DNA of 64,000 nucleotides, taken from Actinoplanes italicus. Lineage in GTDB: Bacteria > Actinomycetota > Actinomycetes > Mycobacteriales > Micromonosporaceae. Made by a program: the position numbers and the translations under genes. Location: contig NZ_PVMZ01000002.1 in the NCBI RefSeq assembly GCF_003001815.1, positions 124,001-188,000 of the forward strand. The letters are read 5' to 3'. Shown here piece by piece: positions 41,831 to 50,152 of the stretch; positions within the stretch are counted from its first letter, which is position 1; each line of letters starts with the position of its first letter. The notes below the pieces were generated by a model. The model saw only the letters and a list, made by a program, of their open reading frames with translations, did no database searches and was not told where the DNA came from.

Positions 41831-42334
41831 ATGGCTCAGTTCGTGGTGATCATTCCGGAAGGGCAGTGGGCGACCGAGCGGTTGTTCCAGCACGATGCGG
41901 TGACCGTTCCGGCCTCCGTCGCGGCCGAGGTCGGCGACGAGGTCCTGCTGGTGGCCGAGGAACAGGTCGTGGCGCTGGCCCGGGTGGAGAAGGCGGACGG
42001 CGAGCTCGCCCTGGCCTACCTGCGTCGCGCTTTCGACGAGCCGGTTCCCGTCGCTCTCTCCGAGGGCCCGGTCGACGAGGCGACGTTCCGGCGGTTCGCC
42101 GAGCGGCTCGGCGCCCCCGCCGACAGAAAGCCCTGGCTGGTCAGCGTGGCGATGCCGATCGAGGCGGCGAACCCGGCCGAGGCCGTGCGCCAGTTCTGGT
42201 CGCACGTGCTGGAGCTCGGCCCCGCCGAGCTGCCGACGTACGTCTGGCCGTCCGGTGACGAGCTGGCCATGCAGGCCTTCGTCCTCGGGGCCGAGGCGAA
42301 CCAGGACCCCGAGGAGGAGGACGAGGACGAGTAG
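41831..42334 (+). CDS. Conserved hypothetical protein with acidic tail
   Basis: A 167-residue soluble protein. The first half (FVVIIPEGQW, A-E-V-G-D-E-V-L-L-V-A-E-E-Q-V-V-A-L-A-R-V) is beta-rich and could be a small barrel; the second half is helical with F-W-S-H-V-L-E-L-G. The last 10 residues are nearly all Asp or Glu. No family is recognised and no catalytic motif is visible. It starts 4 nt after tag and may be co-transcribed. Codon use is normal for the genome, so it is a real gene. Confidence 0.65.
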   Translation: MAQFVVIIPEGQWATERLFQHDAVTVPASVAAEVGDEVLLVAEEQVVALARVEKADGELALAYLRRAFDEPVPVALSEGPVDEATFRRFAERLGAPADRKPWLVSVAMPIEAANPAEAVRQFWSHVLELGPAELPTYVWPSGDELAMQAFVLGAEANQDPEEEDEDE

Positions 42335-42337
42335 TCC

Positions 42338-43138
42338 TCAGCGGCCCTGGTAGGTCGGCTTCTGCTTGTTCAGGAAGGCGGTCACGGCGGCCTGGTGGTC
42401 GGCGGTCGCACCGCAGATCGACTGGGCCTGCGCCTCGGCCGCCAGGGCGTCCGACAGGGTGCCGGCGTCACCGATGGACAGCTCGCGCTTGATCGCGCCG
42501 TAGGCGATCGTCGGACCCGCGGCCAGCCGTGCGGCGAGCTCCTGGGCCCGTGGCAGCACCTGCTCGTCGTCCTCCAGCAGTTCGGTGAGCATCCCGATCC
42601 GGGACGCCTCGTCCGACTTGACCGGGCGGGCCAGCAGCAGCAGCTCGACCGCCCGGGCGTGGCCCACGATCCGCGGCAGCGACCAGGAGATGCCGCTGTC
42701 GCCGGCCAGGCCCACGTTGGCGAACGCCATCAGGAAGGTGGTCTTCGGGCCGCCGATCCGGAAGTCGGCGAGAAGGGACAGCGAGGCGCCCGCTCCGGCG
42801 GCCATCCCGCGAACTGCGGCGACCACCGGCTTCGGCATGCTCGCGAGCCGCTGGGCGATCGGGTTGTAGTGCGCCTGCACGGTGTTCAGGTCGGTGGAGC
42901 CGGCCTCGAGCAGGGCCGCGTGCTCCTTGAGGTCCTGGCCGCCGCTGAAGTTGCCGCCGGCGCCGGCGAGCACGATCGCCCGGCAGGATCGGTCGCTCTC
43001 CAGCTGGGCGAGGGTGTCCCGCAGCGCCTCCTTGAGGTCGACGGTGAACGAGTTCATCGCCTCGGGGCGGTTGAGGGTCAGGGTGACGACCGCGTCAGTG
43101 CGGTCGACGATTAGGGAATCCGCCCTTAGTCCGTTCAT
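42338..43138 (-). CDS. Enoyl-CoA hydratase/isomerase family protein
   Basis: A 266-residue crotonase-fold protein. The oxyanion-hole segments are A-G-A-G-G-N-F-S-G-G-Q-D-L-K-E near residue 62 and R-G-M-A-A-G-A-G-A-S-L near 107. A Glu/Asp at the second catalytic position is not obvious (A-N-V-G-L-A-G-D-S-G), where Asp may serve. Probably acts on an acyl-CoA in fatty or aromatic acid metabolism, perhaps like PaaG given the PaaX-family neighbour. ATG at 43138 is chosen; ATGs at 43171 and 43195 would extend it. It overlaps the PaaX-like gene end by 44 nt. Confidence 0.85.
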   Translation of the reverse strand: MNGLRADSLIVDRTDAVVTLTLNRPEAMNSFTVDLKEALRDTLAQLESDRSCRAIVLAGAGGNFSGGQDLKEHAALLEAGSTDLNTVQAHYNPIAQRLASMPKPVVAAVRGMAAGAGASLSLLADFRIGGPKTTFLMAFANVGLAGDSGISWSLPRIVGHARAVELLLLARPVKSDEASRIGMLTELLEDDEQVLPRAQELAARLAAGPTIAYGAIKRELSIGDAGTLSDALAAEAQAQSICGATADHQAAVTAFLNKQKPTYQGR

Positions 43139-43961
43139 GGGTGGTGGGTGGGGCGGTTGGATGGCGGTCATGGTTCTGAGAATCCCACACGTCATCCACG
43201 CGCGGCGGTTGCAGGCAACGTTCCACGTGCCGGTCCGCGGCCGGGCGCAGCCTGGTCGCGTACTTGTCGAAGAACGTCGCGGCCTTCACACCGGGCCAGC
43301 CGGGAGGCAGCAGCGCGGACGGCAGCTGGGGGTCGTGGAAGAGGAACGAGCGCCACGCGTGCACCAGGCGGAACCGGGCCGCGTACGCCTCCTCGTCGGT
43401 GCTACGTGGAGTGATCGCCTTGACGACGGGCTGTAGCTCGTCGACGAACTGCTCGTACGACTGCCCGATCCGGCCGAGGTCCCAGGCCCGGGTGACGATG
43501 TCCGAGCCGGCGGTGTGGCTGGCGCTGAACCGTGCGTGATCAATGTCGCCGAGCACCGACTCGACCTCCTCGGAGGCCCTCGGTGCCACCCACACCTGAT
43601 CGCTGAGCGTTCCGTAGCCCAGATAGGTGAGCCGCAGCGCGTCCTGCCGCGGGATCGGCTCGTGCAACAGGATCATGTCGAAGCGGCCGTCCCAGCCGCC
43701 GCGACCGGTCCGGTACACCCGGGCGGCCGCCTCGTCGAGCCGTCGCGCGGCTTTCGGGGTGAGCAGATAACCCGGTCCGGAGGCCAGACGTAGCGGATTC
43801 AACCATCCCTGTCGCACCATTCGCGACACTGCGGTACGGACCGCCGGGGCCGCGATGTCGAGCGGAGCGAGCAGCCTCACCAGGGCCGCGACCGGCGCTC
43901 GGGAGCCGCGAGCGCGCAGGTAGTCGCCGTACAGGTCGAAGAGTGCGGACCGCGCCTGCAT
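43095..43961 (-). CDS. PaaX-family transcriptional regulator
   Basis: A 288-residue protein. The N-terminal winged HTH (A-R-S-A-L-F-D-L-Y-G-D-Y, then V-R-T-A-V-S-R-M-V-R-Q-G-W-L) is followed by the PaaX C-terminal domain with W-D-L-G-R-I-G-Q-S-Y-E and A-W-R-S-F-L-F-H-D-P-Q-L-P. PaaX represses phenylacetate catabolism and is relieved by phenylacetyl-CoA. The last 30 residues overlap the hydratase gene and look like run-on. No paaABCDE genes are present nearby. Inverted repeats upstream suggest autoregulation. Confidence 0.85.
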   Translation of the reverse strand: MQARSALFDLYGDYLRARGSRAPVAALVRLLAPLDIAAPAVRTAVSRMVRQGWLNPLRLASGPGYLLTPKAARRLDEAAARVYRTGRGGWDGRFDMILLHEPIPRQDALRLTYLGYGTLSDQVWVAPRASEEVESVLGDIDHARFSASHTAGSDIVTRAWDLGRIGQSYEQFVDELQPVVKAITPRSTDEEAYAARFRLVHAWRSFLFHDPQLPSALLPPGWPGVKAATFFDKYATRLRPAADRHVERCLQPPRVDDVWDSQNHDRHPTAPPTTHERTKGGFPNRRPH

Positions 43962-43971
43962 GACCGCACAT

Positions 43972-44010
43972 TGTGACAGCCCGAAAGACGATATGCTAGA
44001 CGCTGTCACA
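43972..44010. promoter_or_regulatory. Inverted repeat upstream of the PaaX-like gene, candidate operator
   Basis: TGTGACAGC (43972-43980) and GCTGTCACA (44002-44010) are perfect 9-bp arms separated by 21 nt, centred about 30 nt upstream of the regulator's start codon. The AT-richer spacer fits a promoter. Position and symmetry suit autorepression by the dimeric regulator. Confidence 0.65.
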
Positions 44011-44236
44011 TCCGCCCGGGCTGGGTTTGGGTTCGCCGGTGTTCATCAGGGAAAATGTTTGATCGGCACGGTGGGTCGCGACGCGTGAACACGCGAAAAC
44101 GGCCTGAGCGGGCCGCCGGTCGGAAACGAGCACCGCGTCGCGTGGGGCTGAGCACGTGACGAGGCTGCTGGCATTCCAGGAGCAAGTGGCTGTGGGGCAA
44201 CCCACCGACCCTGACGTAGGTCTGAGGGGAGACAAG

Positions 44237-44404
44237 ATGGCGGCGATGAAGCCGCGGACGGGCGATGGTCCGCTGGAGGTCACCAAGGAGGGTCGTGGCA
44301 TCGTCATGCGCGTCCCGCTGGAAGGTGGTGGCCGTCTCGTCGTTGAGATGACTCCGGACGAGGCCAACGCGCTGGGTGACGCGTTGAAGTCGATCGCCGG
44401 CTGA
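44237..44404 (+). CDS. DUF3117 small protein (Rv1211-like)
   Basis: A 55-residue protein: MAAMKPRTGDGPLEVTKEGR, then VMRVPLEGGGRLVVEMTPDE and a short helix. It belongs to DUF3117, a near-universal actinobacterial family of unknown function, found next to tagA in mycobacteria (Rv1211). GAGGGGAGA precedes the ATG, and a strong terminator follows, so it is a self-contained transcription unit. Confidence 0.9.
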   Translation: MAAMKPRTGDGPLEVTKEGRGIVMRVPLEGGGRLVVEMTPDEANALGDALKSIAG

Positions 44405-44416
44405 CGTTTCACGCGA

Positions 44417-44450
44417 GCCCGCCGGTACGGTACCGCCCGTACCGGCGGGC
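44417..44450 (+). terminator. Terminator after the DUF3117 gene
   Basis: Perfect 14-bp arms GCCCGCCGGTACGG (44417-44430) and CCGTACCGGCGGGC (44437-44450) with a 6-nt loop, followed by TTT. Confidence 0.88.
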
Positions 44451-44481
44451 TTTCCACGTCTTACGGAAAGGTCATCCTCCC

Positions 44482-45882
44482 GTGTTCGACATCCGATTGA
44501 CGGACGTCTCCGACGACACGTCCACCCGGCTCGTCCCGGTGGGACCGGAACTGGACGCCGAGGCGTCCGCGCTGGCCGCCGCCACCGAGGAGGCCGGTGC
44601 CGCGGGGCGGATCACGGCGTTCCCGCGTCCGTTGCGGCAGCCGTCCCGGGTTCTGCTCGTCGGCATCGGCGATGGCGGTGAGGCAGACTGGCGTGCCGCC
44701 GGCGCCGCGGCGATCCGGGAGGTGGCCGACGACGAGGCGCTCGAGGTCCACCTGCCGGCCGGCACCGCGGCCTCGTCGGTGCGCGGTCTCGCCGAGGGCC
44801 TCTGGCTGGGCGGCTACCGATACCGTGACGCGCCTCGAGAACCACGAACCCGAGAGGTCCGGATCTTCGGTTCCTCACACGCTGAAAGCCTCACCGAGGC
44901 GCGGATCACGGCCCGGGCGGCCTGGCTCGCCCGTGATCTCACCAACACCCCGTCGTCGGTGAAGAACCCGGAGTGGTTCGCGGCCCAGGTCGTGGCCGAG
45001 GCGGCGACCCGCCCGGGCCTGACCGTGACCGTGCGGGCCGGGGACGAGCTCGAGCGCTTCGGCGGCCTGCGAGCGGTCGGCGCCGGCTCGGTGTCACCAC
45101 CCCGGTTCGTCGAGGTGTCCTGGCAGCCGCCCGGAGCGACCACCCACGTGGTACTGGTCGGCAAGGGCATCACCTTCGACACCGGCGGCATCTCGATCAA
45201 GCCGCGCGACGCGATGAAGCTGATGAAGAAGGACATGGGCGGGGCCGCTGCCGTGGTCGGCGCCGTGCTCGGCGTCGCGGACCTGGGCCTCGGCCTGCGG
45301 GTGACCGCGCTCGTGCCGCTCGCGGAGAACGCGGTCAGCGGATCGGCCTTCCGGCCCGGCGACGTGATCACCCACTACGACGGCTCGACCAGCGAGAACA
45401 CCAACTCCGACGCGGAGGGCCGGATCGTGCTGGCCGACGCGCTCGCGTACGCAGCCGACGTGCTGCACCCCGATCTGGTGCTCAACCTGGCGACCCTGAC
45501 CGGTGCCAACGCCGTCGCGCTGGGCAAACGCACGGCCGCCCTCTTCAGCCCGTGGGACGACCTGGCCGAGGCGCTGGCCGAGGCGGGCACGGCGACGGGG
45601 GAGCGGATGTGGCGGCTGCCGCTCTGCGACGACTACGTCGACAACCTGCGCAGCGACATCGCCGACCGGATCAGCGCACCGGCCGGGCCGGGCTCGGTGA
45701 TGGCCGCCCTGTTCCTACGTGACTTCTTCGGCGACGCCCGCTGGGCCCACCTGGACATGTCGGCGCCCAGCTGGTCGGAGTCGCACGAACTCGAGCTGAC
45801 CAAGGGCGCCACCGGCTGGGGCGCCCGGATGCTGCTCGGTTACCTCTCAGCGCTTGACCGCGGTCAGCAGGCCGGCACCTGA
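44482..45882 (+). CDS. pepA: Leucyl aminopeptidase (M17 family)
   Basis: A 466-residue dizinc exopeptidase removing N-terminal residues from peptides. Metal and catalytic residues are visible: Lys228 and Asp233 in V-G-K-G-I-T-F-D-T-G-G, Lys240 in I-S-I-K, Asp251 in K-K-D-M-G-G, and Asp310, Glu312 and Arg314 in N-S-D-A-E-G-R. The usual NTDAEGR motif is here NSDAEGR. The GTG start follows a GGAAAGG element. The 3' end overlaps the convergent O-methyltransferase gene by 36 nt. Confidence 0.95.
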   Translation: MFDIRLTDVSDDTSTRLVPVGPELDAEASALAAATEEAGAAGRITAFPRPLRQPSRVLLVGIGDGGEADWRAAGAAAIREVADDEALEVHLPAGTAASSVRGLAEGLWLGGYRYRDAPREPRTREVRIFGSSHAESLTEARITARAAWLARDLTNTPSSVKNPEWFAAQVVAEAATRPGLTVTVRAGDELERFGGLRAVGAGSVSPPRFVEVSWQPPGATTHVVLVGKGITFDTGGISIKPRDAMKLMKKDMGGAAAVVGAVLGVADLGLGLRVTALVPLAENAVSGSAFRPGDVITHYDGSTSENTNSDAEGRIVLADALAYAADVLHPDLVLNLATLTGANAVALGKRTAALFSPWDDLAEALAEAGTATGERMWRLPLCDDYVDNLRSDIADRISAPAGPGSVMAALFLRDFFGDARWAHLDMSAPSWSESHELELTKGATGWGARMLLGYLSALDRGQQAGT

Positions 45883-46455
45883 CGGGATCACCGCCGGGAT
45901 CCAGTCCTCCGACTCGCGGATCGCCTTCACGGTCTCCCGGATCGTGAGGGTGTCCACGTCGCGGGCGGACGGGTCGTTGATCCGGCCACCGGCGTGCGCC
46001 CCGTTGACGATCAGCACGCCGCCGGTCCGCAGCAGGCGCAGGGCGGCCTCGGTGCAGGCGGCGAATTCGGTGGTGTCGGCGTCGACGAAGATCAGGTCGT
46101 ACGCGCCGTCGGCGAGCCGGGGAAGCACGTCCAGGGCGCGGCCGCTGATGATCCGGGTACGCGACGGGGCGTACCCCGCCTCCAGGAAGACCCGTCGGGC
46201 GATCCGCTGGTGCTCGTGCTCGACGTCGATCGTGGTGAGGACCCCGTCCGGGCGCATCCCACGCAGCAGCCAGATGCCGCTGACGCCCGTGCCGGTGCCG
46301 ATCTCGACCACAGCCTTGGCGCTGCCCGCGGCGGCCAGCAGGCGCAGCACGGAGCCGGCGCCGGGGGAGACACAGGGCAGGCCGAGCTCGTGCGCGAGGG
46401 CACGCGCGGTCTGCAGAACCGGGTCCTCGGTGGCGTAGGTCTCGGCGAACGGCAT
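45847..46455 (-). CDS. O-methyltransferase (Rv1220c-like)
   Basis: A 202-residue SAM-dependent methyltransferase of the catechol-type family. Motif I is V-V-E-I-G-T-G-T-G-V-S-G, the acidic strand is L-T-T-I-D-V-E, and the metal/substrate motif is L-I-F-V-D-A-D. It matches the actinobacterial protein encoded beside sigE/htrA (Rv1220c). The substrate is unknown. ATG at 46455 begins M-P-F-A-E-T-Y-A-T-E-D-P; the frame is open upstream but that part is not family sequence. Confidence 0.87.
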   Translation of the reverse strand: MPFAETYATEDPVLQTARALAHELGLPCVSPGAGSVLRLLAAAGSAKAVVEIGTGTGVSGIWLLRGMRPDGVLTTIDVEHEHQRIARRVFLEAGYAPSRTRIISGRALDVLPRLADGAYDLIFVDADTTEFAACTEAALRLLRTGGVLIVNGAHAGGRINDPSARDVDTLTIRETVKAIRESEDWIPAVIPSGAGLLTAVKR

Positions 46456-46704
46456 TGACTGCGCCGCCGGCTGACCGAATGAACGAGCGGGACCGATGAT
46501 GACGACCTCCGTACGGCAGTGGATGCCGCGGCGAACCGCGCACATCGGATAAGAGAGTAGAGCGATGTTCTCCGGTGATGCACTGCGCCGTCGATGGATA
46601 AACAGCCCACTCGGCGCACGTGCGGACCCGTGGCAAGGTGTGAACCGGTGGATCCGTGTCATCCTGGATGCGCGGAGCCGGTCGAGCGGAGTGGAGGCAC
46701 CGAC

Positions 46705-47967
46705 GTGACCGACGGCTGGAACTGGAGCCGCCCGCCGGCGCAACCTGCCCCCGGCGAGCCGCCACAGCCGCCGCACCCGTCGGCCTGGTGGTCCGGTGGG
46801 CAGACGGACCCGTGGCGCGATCCCTACGCCCCGGCGGCCATCGTGCTGCCGTCCTCACCCGCGGCCGAGGGCCCCCGGCTCGAGACGCCGCCCGACCCCG
46901 ACGCGCCGCGCCGCCGGATCGCCCCGATCCTGCTGATCTGCCTGCTCACAGCCCTGATGGCAGGTGGGGTCGGCGGCACTCTCGGGTTCGTCTTCGCGGT
47001 CAAGGGTGGGTACGCCTCGAACGCCGGCACCCAGCTCGGAGCCCCCGGGCCGAACACTCCGGAGTCGGCCAAGCGCGCGCCCGAGTCGCTCGCCGGGGTC
47101 GCCGAGCGCGTCCAGCCGAGCGTCGTCACGGTCCGGGTGAGCGGGGCGATCGGCTCCGGTTTCGTGGTCTCCGCCAACGGCTACGTGATCACCAACGACC
47201 ACGTGGTGGAGGGGGCCGACGACACCCTCTCGGTCGCCTTCCACGACGGCTCCACGGCCGCGGCGACGCTCGTCGGACGCGACCCGGAGTCCGACCTCGC
47301 AGTGATCAAAGTCGCAAAGGAGGGCCTGATTCCGGTCACCCTCGGAAACTCCGACGAGATTGCCGTCGGTGACCCGGTGCTTGCTTTCGGTTCACCCTTG
47401 GCGCTGGTCAACACCGTGACCGCCGGCATCGTGAGCGCCCTCGACCGGACCATCCAGGCGGGCGAGGAGACCGGGACCACCCGCTACTACGCGGCCATCC
47501 AGACCGACGCCGCGGTCAACCAGGGCAACTCGGGCGGCCCGCTGGTGGACGCGTCCGGTCAGGTCGTCGGGGTCAACTCGGTGATCCGTTCGGTCGGTGG
47601 CAGCACCACCGAGGCCGGCAACATCGGCCTCGCCTTCGCCATCCCGATCAACCAGGCCAAGCGGATCGCCGAGGACATCATCGACACCGGCAAGGCCCGG
47701 CGCACCGTGATCGGCGCCGAGGTGATGACCGGGGAGTCGGCCTCCGGAGCCCGGCTGCGCAGCGTCCAGCCGGCCGGTCCGGCCGCGACCGCGGGCCTGC
47801 GCGCCGGCGACGTGGTCATCAAACTGGACGGGCATCCCCTGGAGGACGGCACCAGCCTGATCGCCATGGTCCGCAAGTACGCTCCGGGTTCGGTCGTCGC
47901 CGTCGAGTACCGCCGCGGCACCAAGGCCGCGTCGGCCTCCGTGACGCTTGCCGCGGACACGAATTGA
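46705..47967 (+). CDS. HtrA-like membrane serine protease with PDZ domain
   Basis: A 420-residue protease. A Pro-rich cytoplasmic N-terminus (1-70) precedes a transmembrane helix at 73-99. The trypsin-like domain has the triad His166 in T-N-D-H-V-V, Asp197 in E-S-D-L-A-V-I and Ser276 in G-N-S-G-G-P-L. A PDZ domain covers about 325-415. It degrades or processes misfolded envelope proteins outside the membrane. GTG at 46705 follows GGAGG. In mycobacteria the gene sits downstream of sigE-rseA (Rv1223); that pair is missing here. Confidence 0.94.
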   Translation: MTDGWNWSRPPAQPAPGEPPQPPHPSAWWSGGQTDPWRDPYAPAAIVLPSSPAAEGPRLETPPDPDAPRRRIAPILLICLLTALMAGGVGGTLGFVFAVKGGYASNAGTQLGAPGPNTPESAKRAPESLAGVAERVQPSVVTVRVSGAIGSGFVVSANGYVITNDHVVEGADDTLSVAFHDGSTAAATLVGRDPESDLAVIKVAKEGLIPVTLGNSDEIAVGDPVLAFGSPLALVNTVTAGIVSALDRTIQAGEETGTTRYYAAIQTDAAVNQGNSGGPLVDASGQVVGVNSVIRSVGGSTTEAGNIGLAFAIPINQAKRIAEDIIDTGKARRTVIGAEVMTGESASGARLRSVQPAGPAATAGLRAGDVVIKLDGHPLEDGTSLIAMVRKYAPGSVVAVEYRRGTKAASASVTLAADTN

Positions 47968-48037
47968 TGGTCCGGGTGGGCTGCGGCCGCACAGCGAGCG
48001 TGCGTACCCTTGGCGCGGGAAGCTTGGGAGGCCGGAC

Positions 48038-48451
48038 GTGTTCGAGAATCTGAACTGGTGGGAGATCGGCGCGCTGCTCATGCTGGCGCTGCTGATCTTC
48101 GGGGAGCGGCTCCCCAAGGTGATCGGTGACGGCCTCCGCATGCTGCGTGGCCTGCGCAGCATGGCTCAGAACGCGACCAGCGACCTGAGCCGCGAGCTCG
48201 GCACCGACATCCAGCTCGAAGACCTGCACCCGAAGGCGTTCATCCGCAAGCATCTGCTCAGCGAGGAGGACGAGGCAGCGATCCGCAAGCCGCTGCAGAG
48301 CCTTCTCGACGACGTGAAGCAGGACCTCAACGGCGTCAAGACCGAGCTTTCCGACGTCGCCAAGGCCGCCGACCTCAAGAGCGCCACACAGACGACCGCG
48401 CCGGCCGAGGCTCCTCGACCGGCGCAGCGTTTCGACCTCGACGCTACGTAG
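48038..48451 (+). CDS. tatB: Sec-independent protein translocase protein TatB
   Basis: A 137-residue protein with one N-terminal helix. The sequence W-W-E-I-G-A-L-L-M-L-A-L-L-I-F-G-E-R-L-P is typical of TatB, followed by the amphipathic helix and a long hydrophilic tail rich in Lys/Asp and Ala/Pro. It forms the TatBC receptor for twin-arginine substrates. GTG at 48038 has GGGAGG upstream. Its place after htrA is conserved (Rv1224). Confidence 0.92.
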   Translation: MFENLNWWEIGALLMLALLIFGERLPKVIGDGLRMLRGLRSMAQNATSDLSRELGTDIQLEDLHPKAFIRKHLLSEEDEAAIRKPLQSLLDDVKQDLNGVKTELSDVAKAADLKSATQTTAPAEAPRPAQRFDLDAT

Positions 48452-48454
48452 ACC

Positions 48455-49606
48455 TCAGCCGCGCTTGGCGGTGACCATGAGGCCCAGCGGCTTGCCGACC
48501 AGGGACTCCCGGCGGATCGCCAGCTTGTCGGCCACGCCGTCCAGGGCCTTCGCGGCCGGGGCGTCCGGCTCGGCCAGCACGATCGGCGTGCCGCCGTCGC
48601 CGGCCTCACGGACCCGGGTGTCCAGCGGGATCTGACCGAGCAGTTCGACCCGGGCGCCGATGGTGGTGCTCAGCGAGTCGGCCACGGTCTGGCCGCCGCC
48701 CGCGCCGAAGACCTCCATGCGTGAACCGTCCGGCAGCTCCAGCCACGACATGTTCTCCACCACACCGACCAGGCGCTGGTGGGTCTGCAGGGCGATCGCC
48801 CCGGCTCGCTCGGCGACCTCGGCGGCTGCCATCTGCGGGGTGGTGACGACCAGGATCTCCGCGTTCGGCAGCAGCTGGGCCAGGGAGATGGCCACGTCAC
48901 CGGTGCCCGGAGGCAGGTCGAGCAGCAGCACGTCCAGGTCGCCCCAGTAGACGTCGGCGAGGAACTGCTGGAGCGCCCGGTGCAGCATCGGGCCACGCCA
49001 GACCACCGCGGCGTTGCCGGCCGTGAACATGCCGATCGAGATCACCTTCACGCCGTGCGACTGCGGCGGCATGATCATTTCCTCGACGCGGGTGGGCCGG
49101 CCCTCGACGCCGAGCATCCGCGGCACCGAGTGGCCGTAGATGTCCGCGTCGATCACGCCGACCGACAGGCCCCGCTTGGCGAGAGCCGCGGCCAGGTTCA
49201 CGGTGACGCTCGACTTGCCGACGCCGCCCTTGCCGCTGGCCACCGCGTACACCCTGGTCCGGGAACCCGGCTGGGCGAACGGGATGACCGGTTCTGCGGA
49301 CTCGCCACCCCCGCGCAGGGTGGTCTGCAGCGCCTTGCGCTGCTCGTCGGTCATCACGCCGAAGTTGATCTCGACCCGGTCGATGCCGGGGATCTTCGTG
49401 ACGGCGGCGGTGATGTCGTTGTTCAGCTTGTCCCGCAGCGGGCAGCCGGCAACGGTGAGCAGCAGGTCGACCTTGACCAGGCCGTCGCTCACGGTGAAGC
49501 CCGAGACCATGCCGAGGTCGGTGATCGGGCGGCGGATCTCGGGGTCGTCCACGGTCGCCAGAGCGGCCTGGATGGCGTCCTCGAGCGTGGGTGCAGGAGC
49601 GGACAT
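48455..49606 (-). CDS. mrp: Mrp/NBP35-family iron-sulfur cluster carrier ATPase
   Basis: A 383-residue protein. An N-terminal MIP18/DUF59 domain (about 1-90, with D-P-E-I-R-R-P-I-T-D-L-G) precedes the ParA-like ATPase with deviant Walker A V-A-S-G-K-G-G-V-G-K-S-S and switch D-A-D-I-Y-G-H-S-V-P-R. It delivers Fe-S clusters to target proteins; the C-terminal CxxC of many relatives is not seen. ATG at 49606 has TAGCAT 7 nt upstream (49614-49619 complement), implying a leaderless message. It converges with tatB. Confidence 0.92.
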   Translation of the reverse strand: MSAPAPTLEDAIQAALATVDDPEIRRPITDLGMVSGFTVSDGLVKVDLLLTVAGCPLRDKLNNDITAAVTKIPGIDRVEINFGVMTDEQRKALQTTLRGGGESAEPVIPFAQPGSRTRVYAVASGKGGVGKSSVTVNLAAALAKRGLSVGVIDADIYGHSVPRMLGVEGRPTRVEEMIMPPQSHGVKVISIGMFTAGNAAVVWRGPMLHRALQQFLADVYWGDLDVLLLDLPPGTGDVAISLAQLLPNAEILVVTTPQMAAAEVAERAGAIALQTHQRLVGVVENMSWLELPDGSRMEVFGAGGGQTVADSLSTTIGARVELLGQIPLDTRVREAGDGGTPIVLAEPDAPAAKALDGVADKLAIRRESLVGKPLGLMVTAKRG

Positions 49607-49627
49607 GCAGCCCATGCTACGTCGAGG

Positions 49628-50152
49628 TCAGGAGTGCTCCTCGTCCCAGTCGCTACGCGCCCGCTTCTCGCGCCTCAACGCCGCCTCATCCAGCTCGTCG
49701 GCGAGACGGGACAGCTCCGAGCGCAGGAAGTCCCTGGTGGCGACCTCGCCGAGCGCGATCCGCAGGGCGGCGATCTCCCGGGTCAGGAACTCGGTGTCCG
49801 CCTTCTGCATCGCCGCGCGACGACGATCCTCGTCCATGGCGAGACGGTCCCGGTCCGTCTGCCGATTCTGGGCCAGAAGGATCAACGGGGCGGCGTACGA
49901 CGCTTGCAGCGACAGGATCAGGGTGAGGAACGTGAAGGTGTACGGGTCGAACCGCATGTTCTTCGGAGCGAGGGTGTTCCACGCGAACCAGGCGGCGATC
50001 ACCACCGTCATGTAGACGATGAACTTCGCCGTGCCCATGTACCGCGCGATCCCCTCCGACCAGCGGCCGAACGCCTCCGGGTCGAATTTGGGAAGTTGCA
50101 CCCGGCCCGGGTCGCGGGGCTGGTCCAGACGGTCTCTGCGTTGATCGTTCAC
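49628..50152 (-). CDS. DUF1003 membrane protein
   Basis: A 174-residue protein with two transmembrane helices: F-I-V-Y-M-T-V-V-I-A-A-W-F-A-W and the F-D-P-Y-T-F-T-F-L-T-L-I-L-S-L-Q-A-S-Y-A-A-P segment, which is the DUF1003 hallmark. The C-terminal third is a long charged coiled coil. Function unknown. It overlaps the upstream MgtE-N/CBS gene by 4 nt; such pairing, also seen in mycobacteria (Rv1231c-Rv1232c), suggests a joint role, possibly in divalent-cation handling. Confidence 0.88.
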   Translation of the reverse strand: MNDQRRDRLDQPRDPGRVQLPKFDPEAFGRWSEGIARYMGTAKFIVYMTVVIAAWFAWNTLAPKNMRFDPYTFTFLTLILSLQASYAAPLILLAQNRQTDRDRLAMDEDRRRAAMQKADTEFLTREIAALRIALGEVATRDFLRSELSRLADELDEAALRREKRARSDWDEEHS

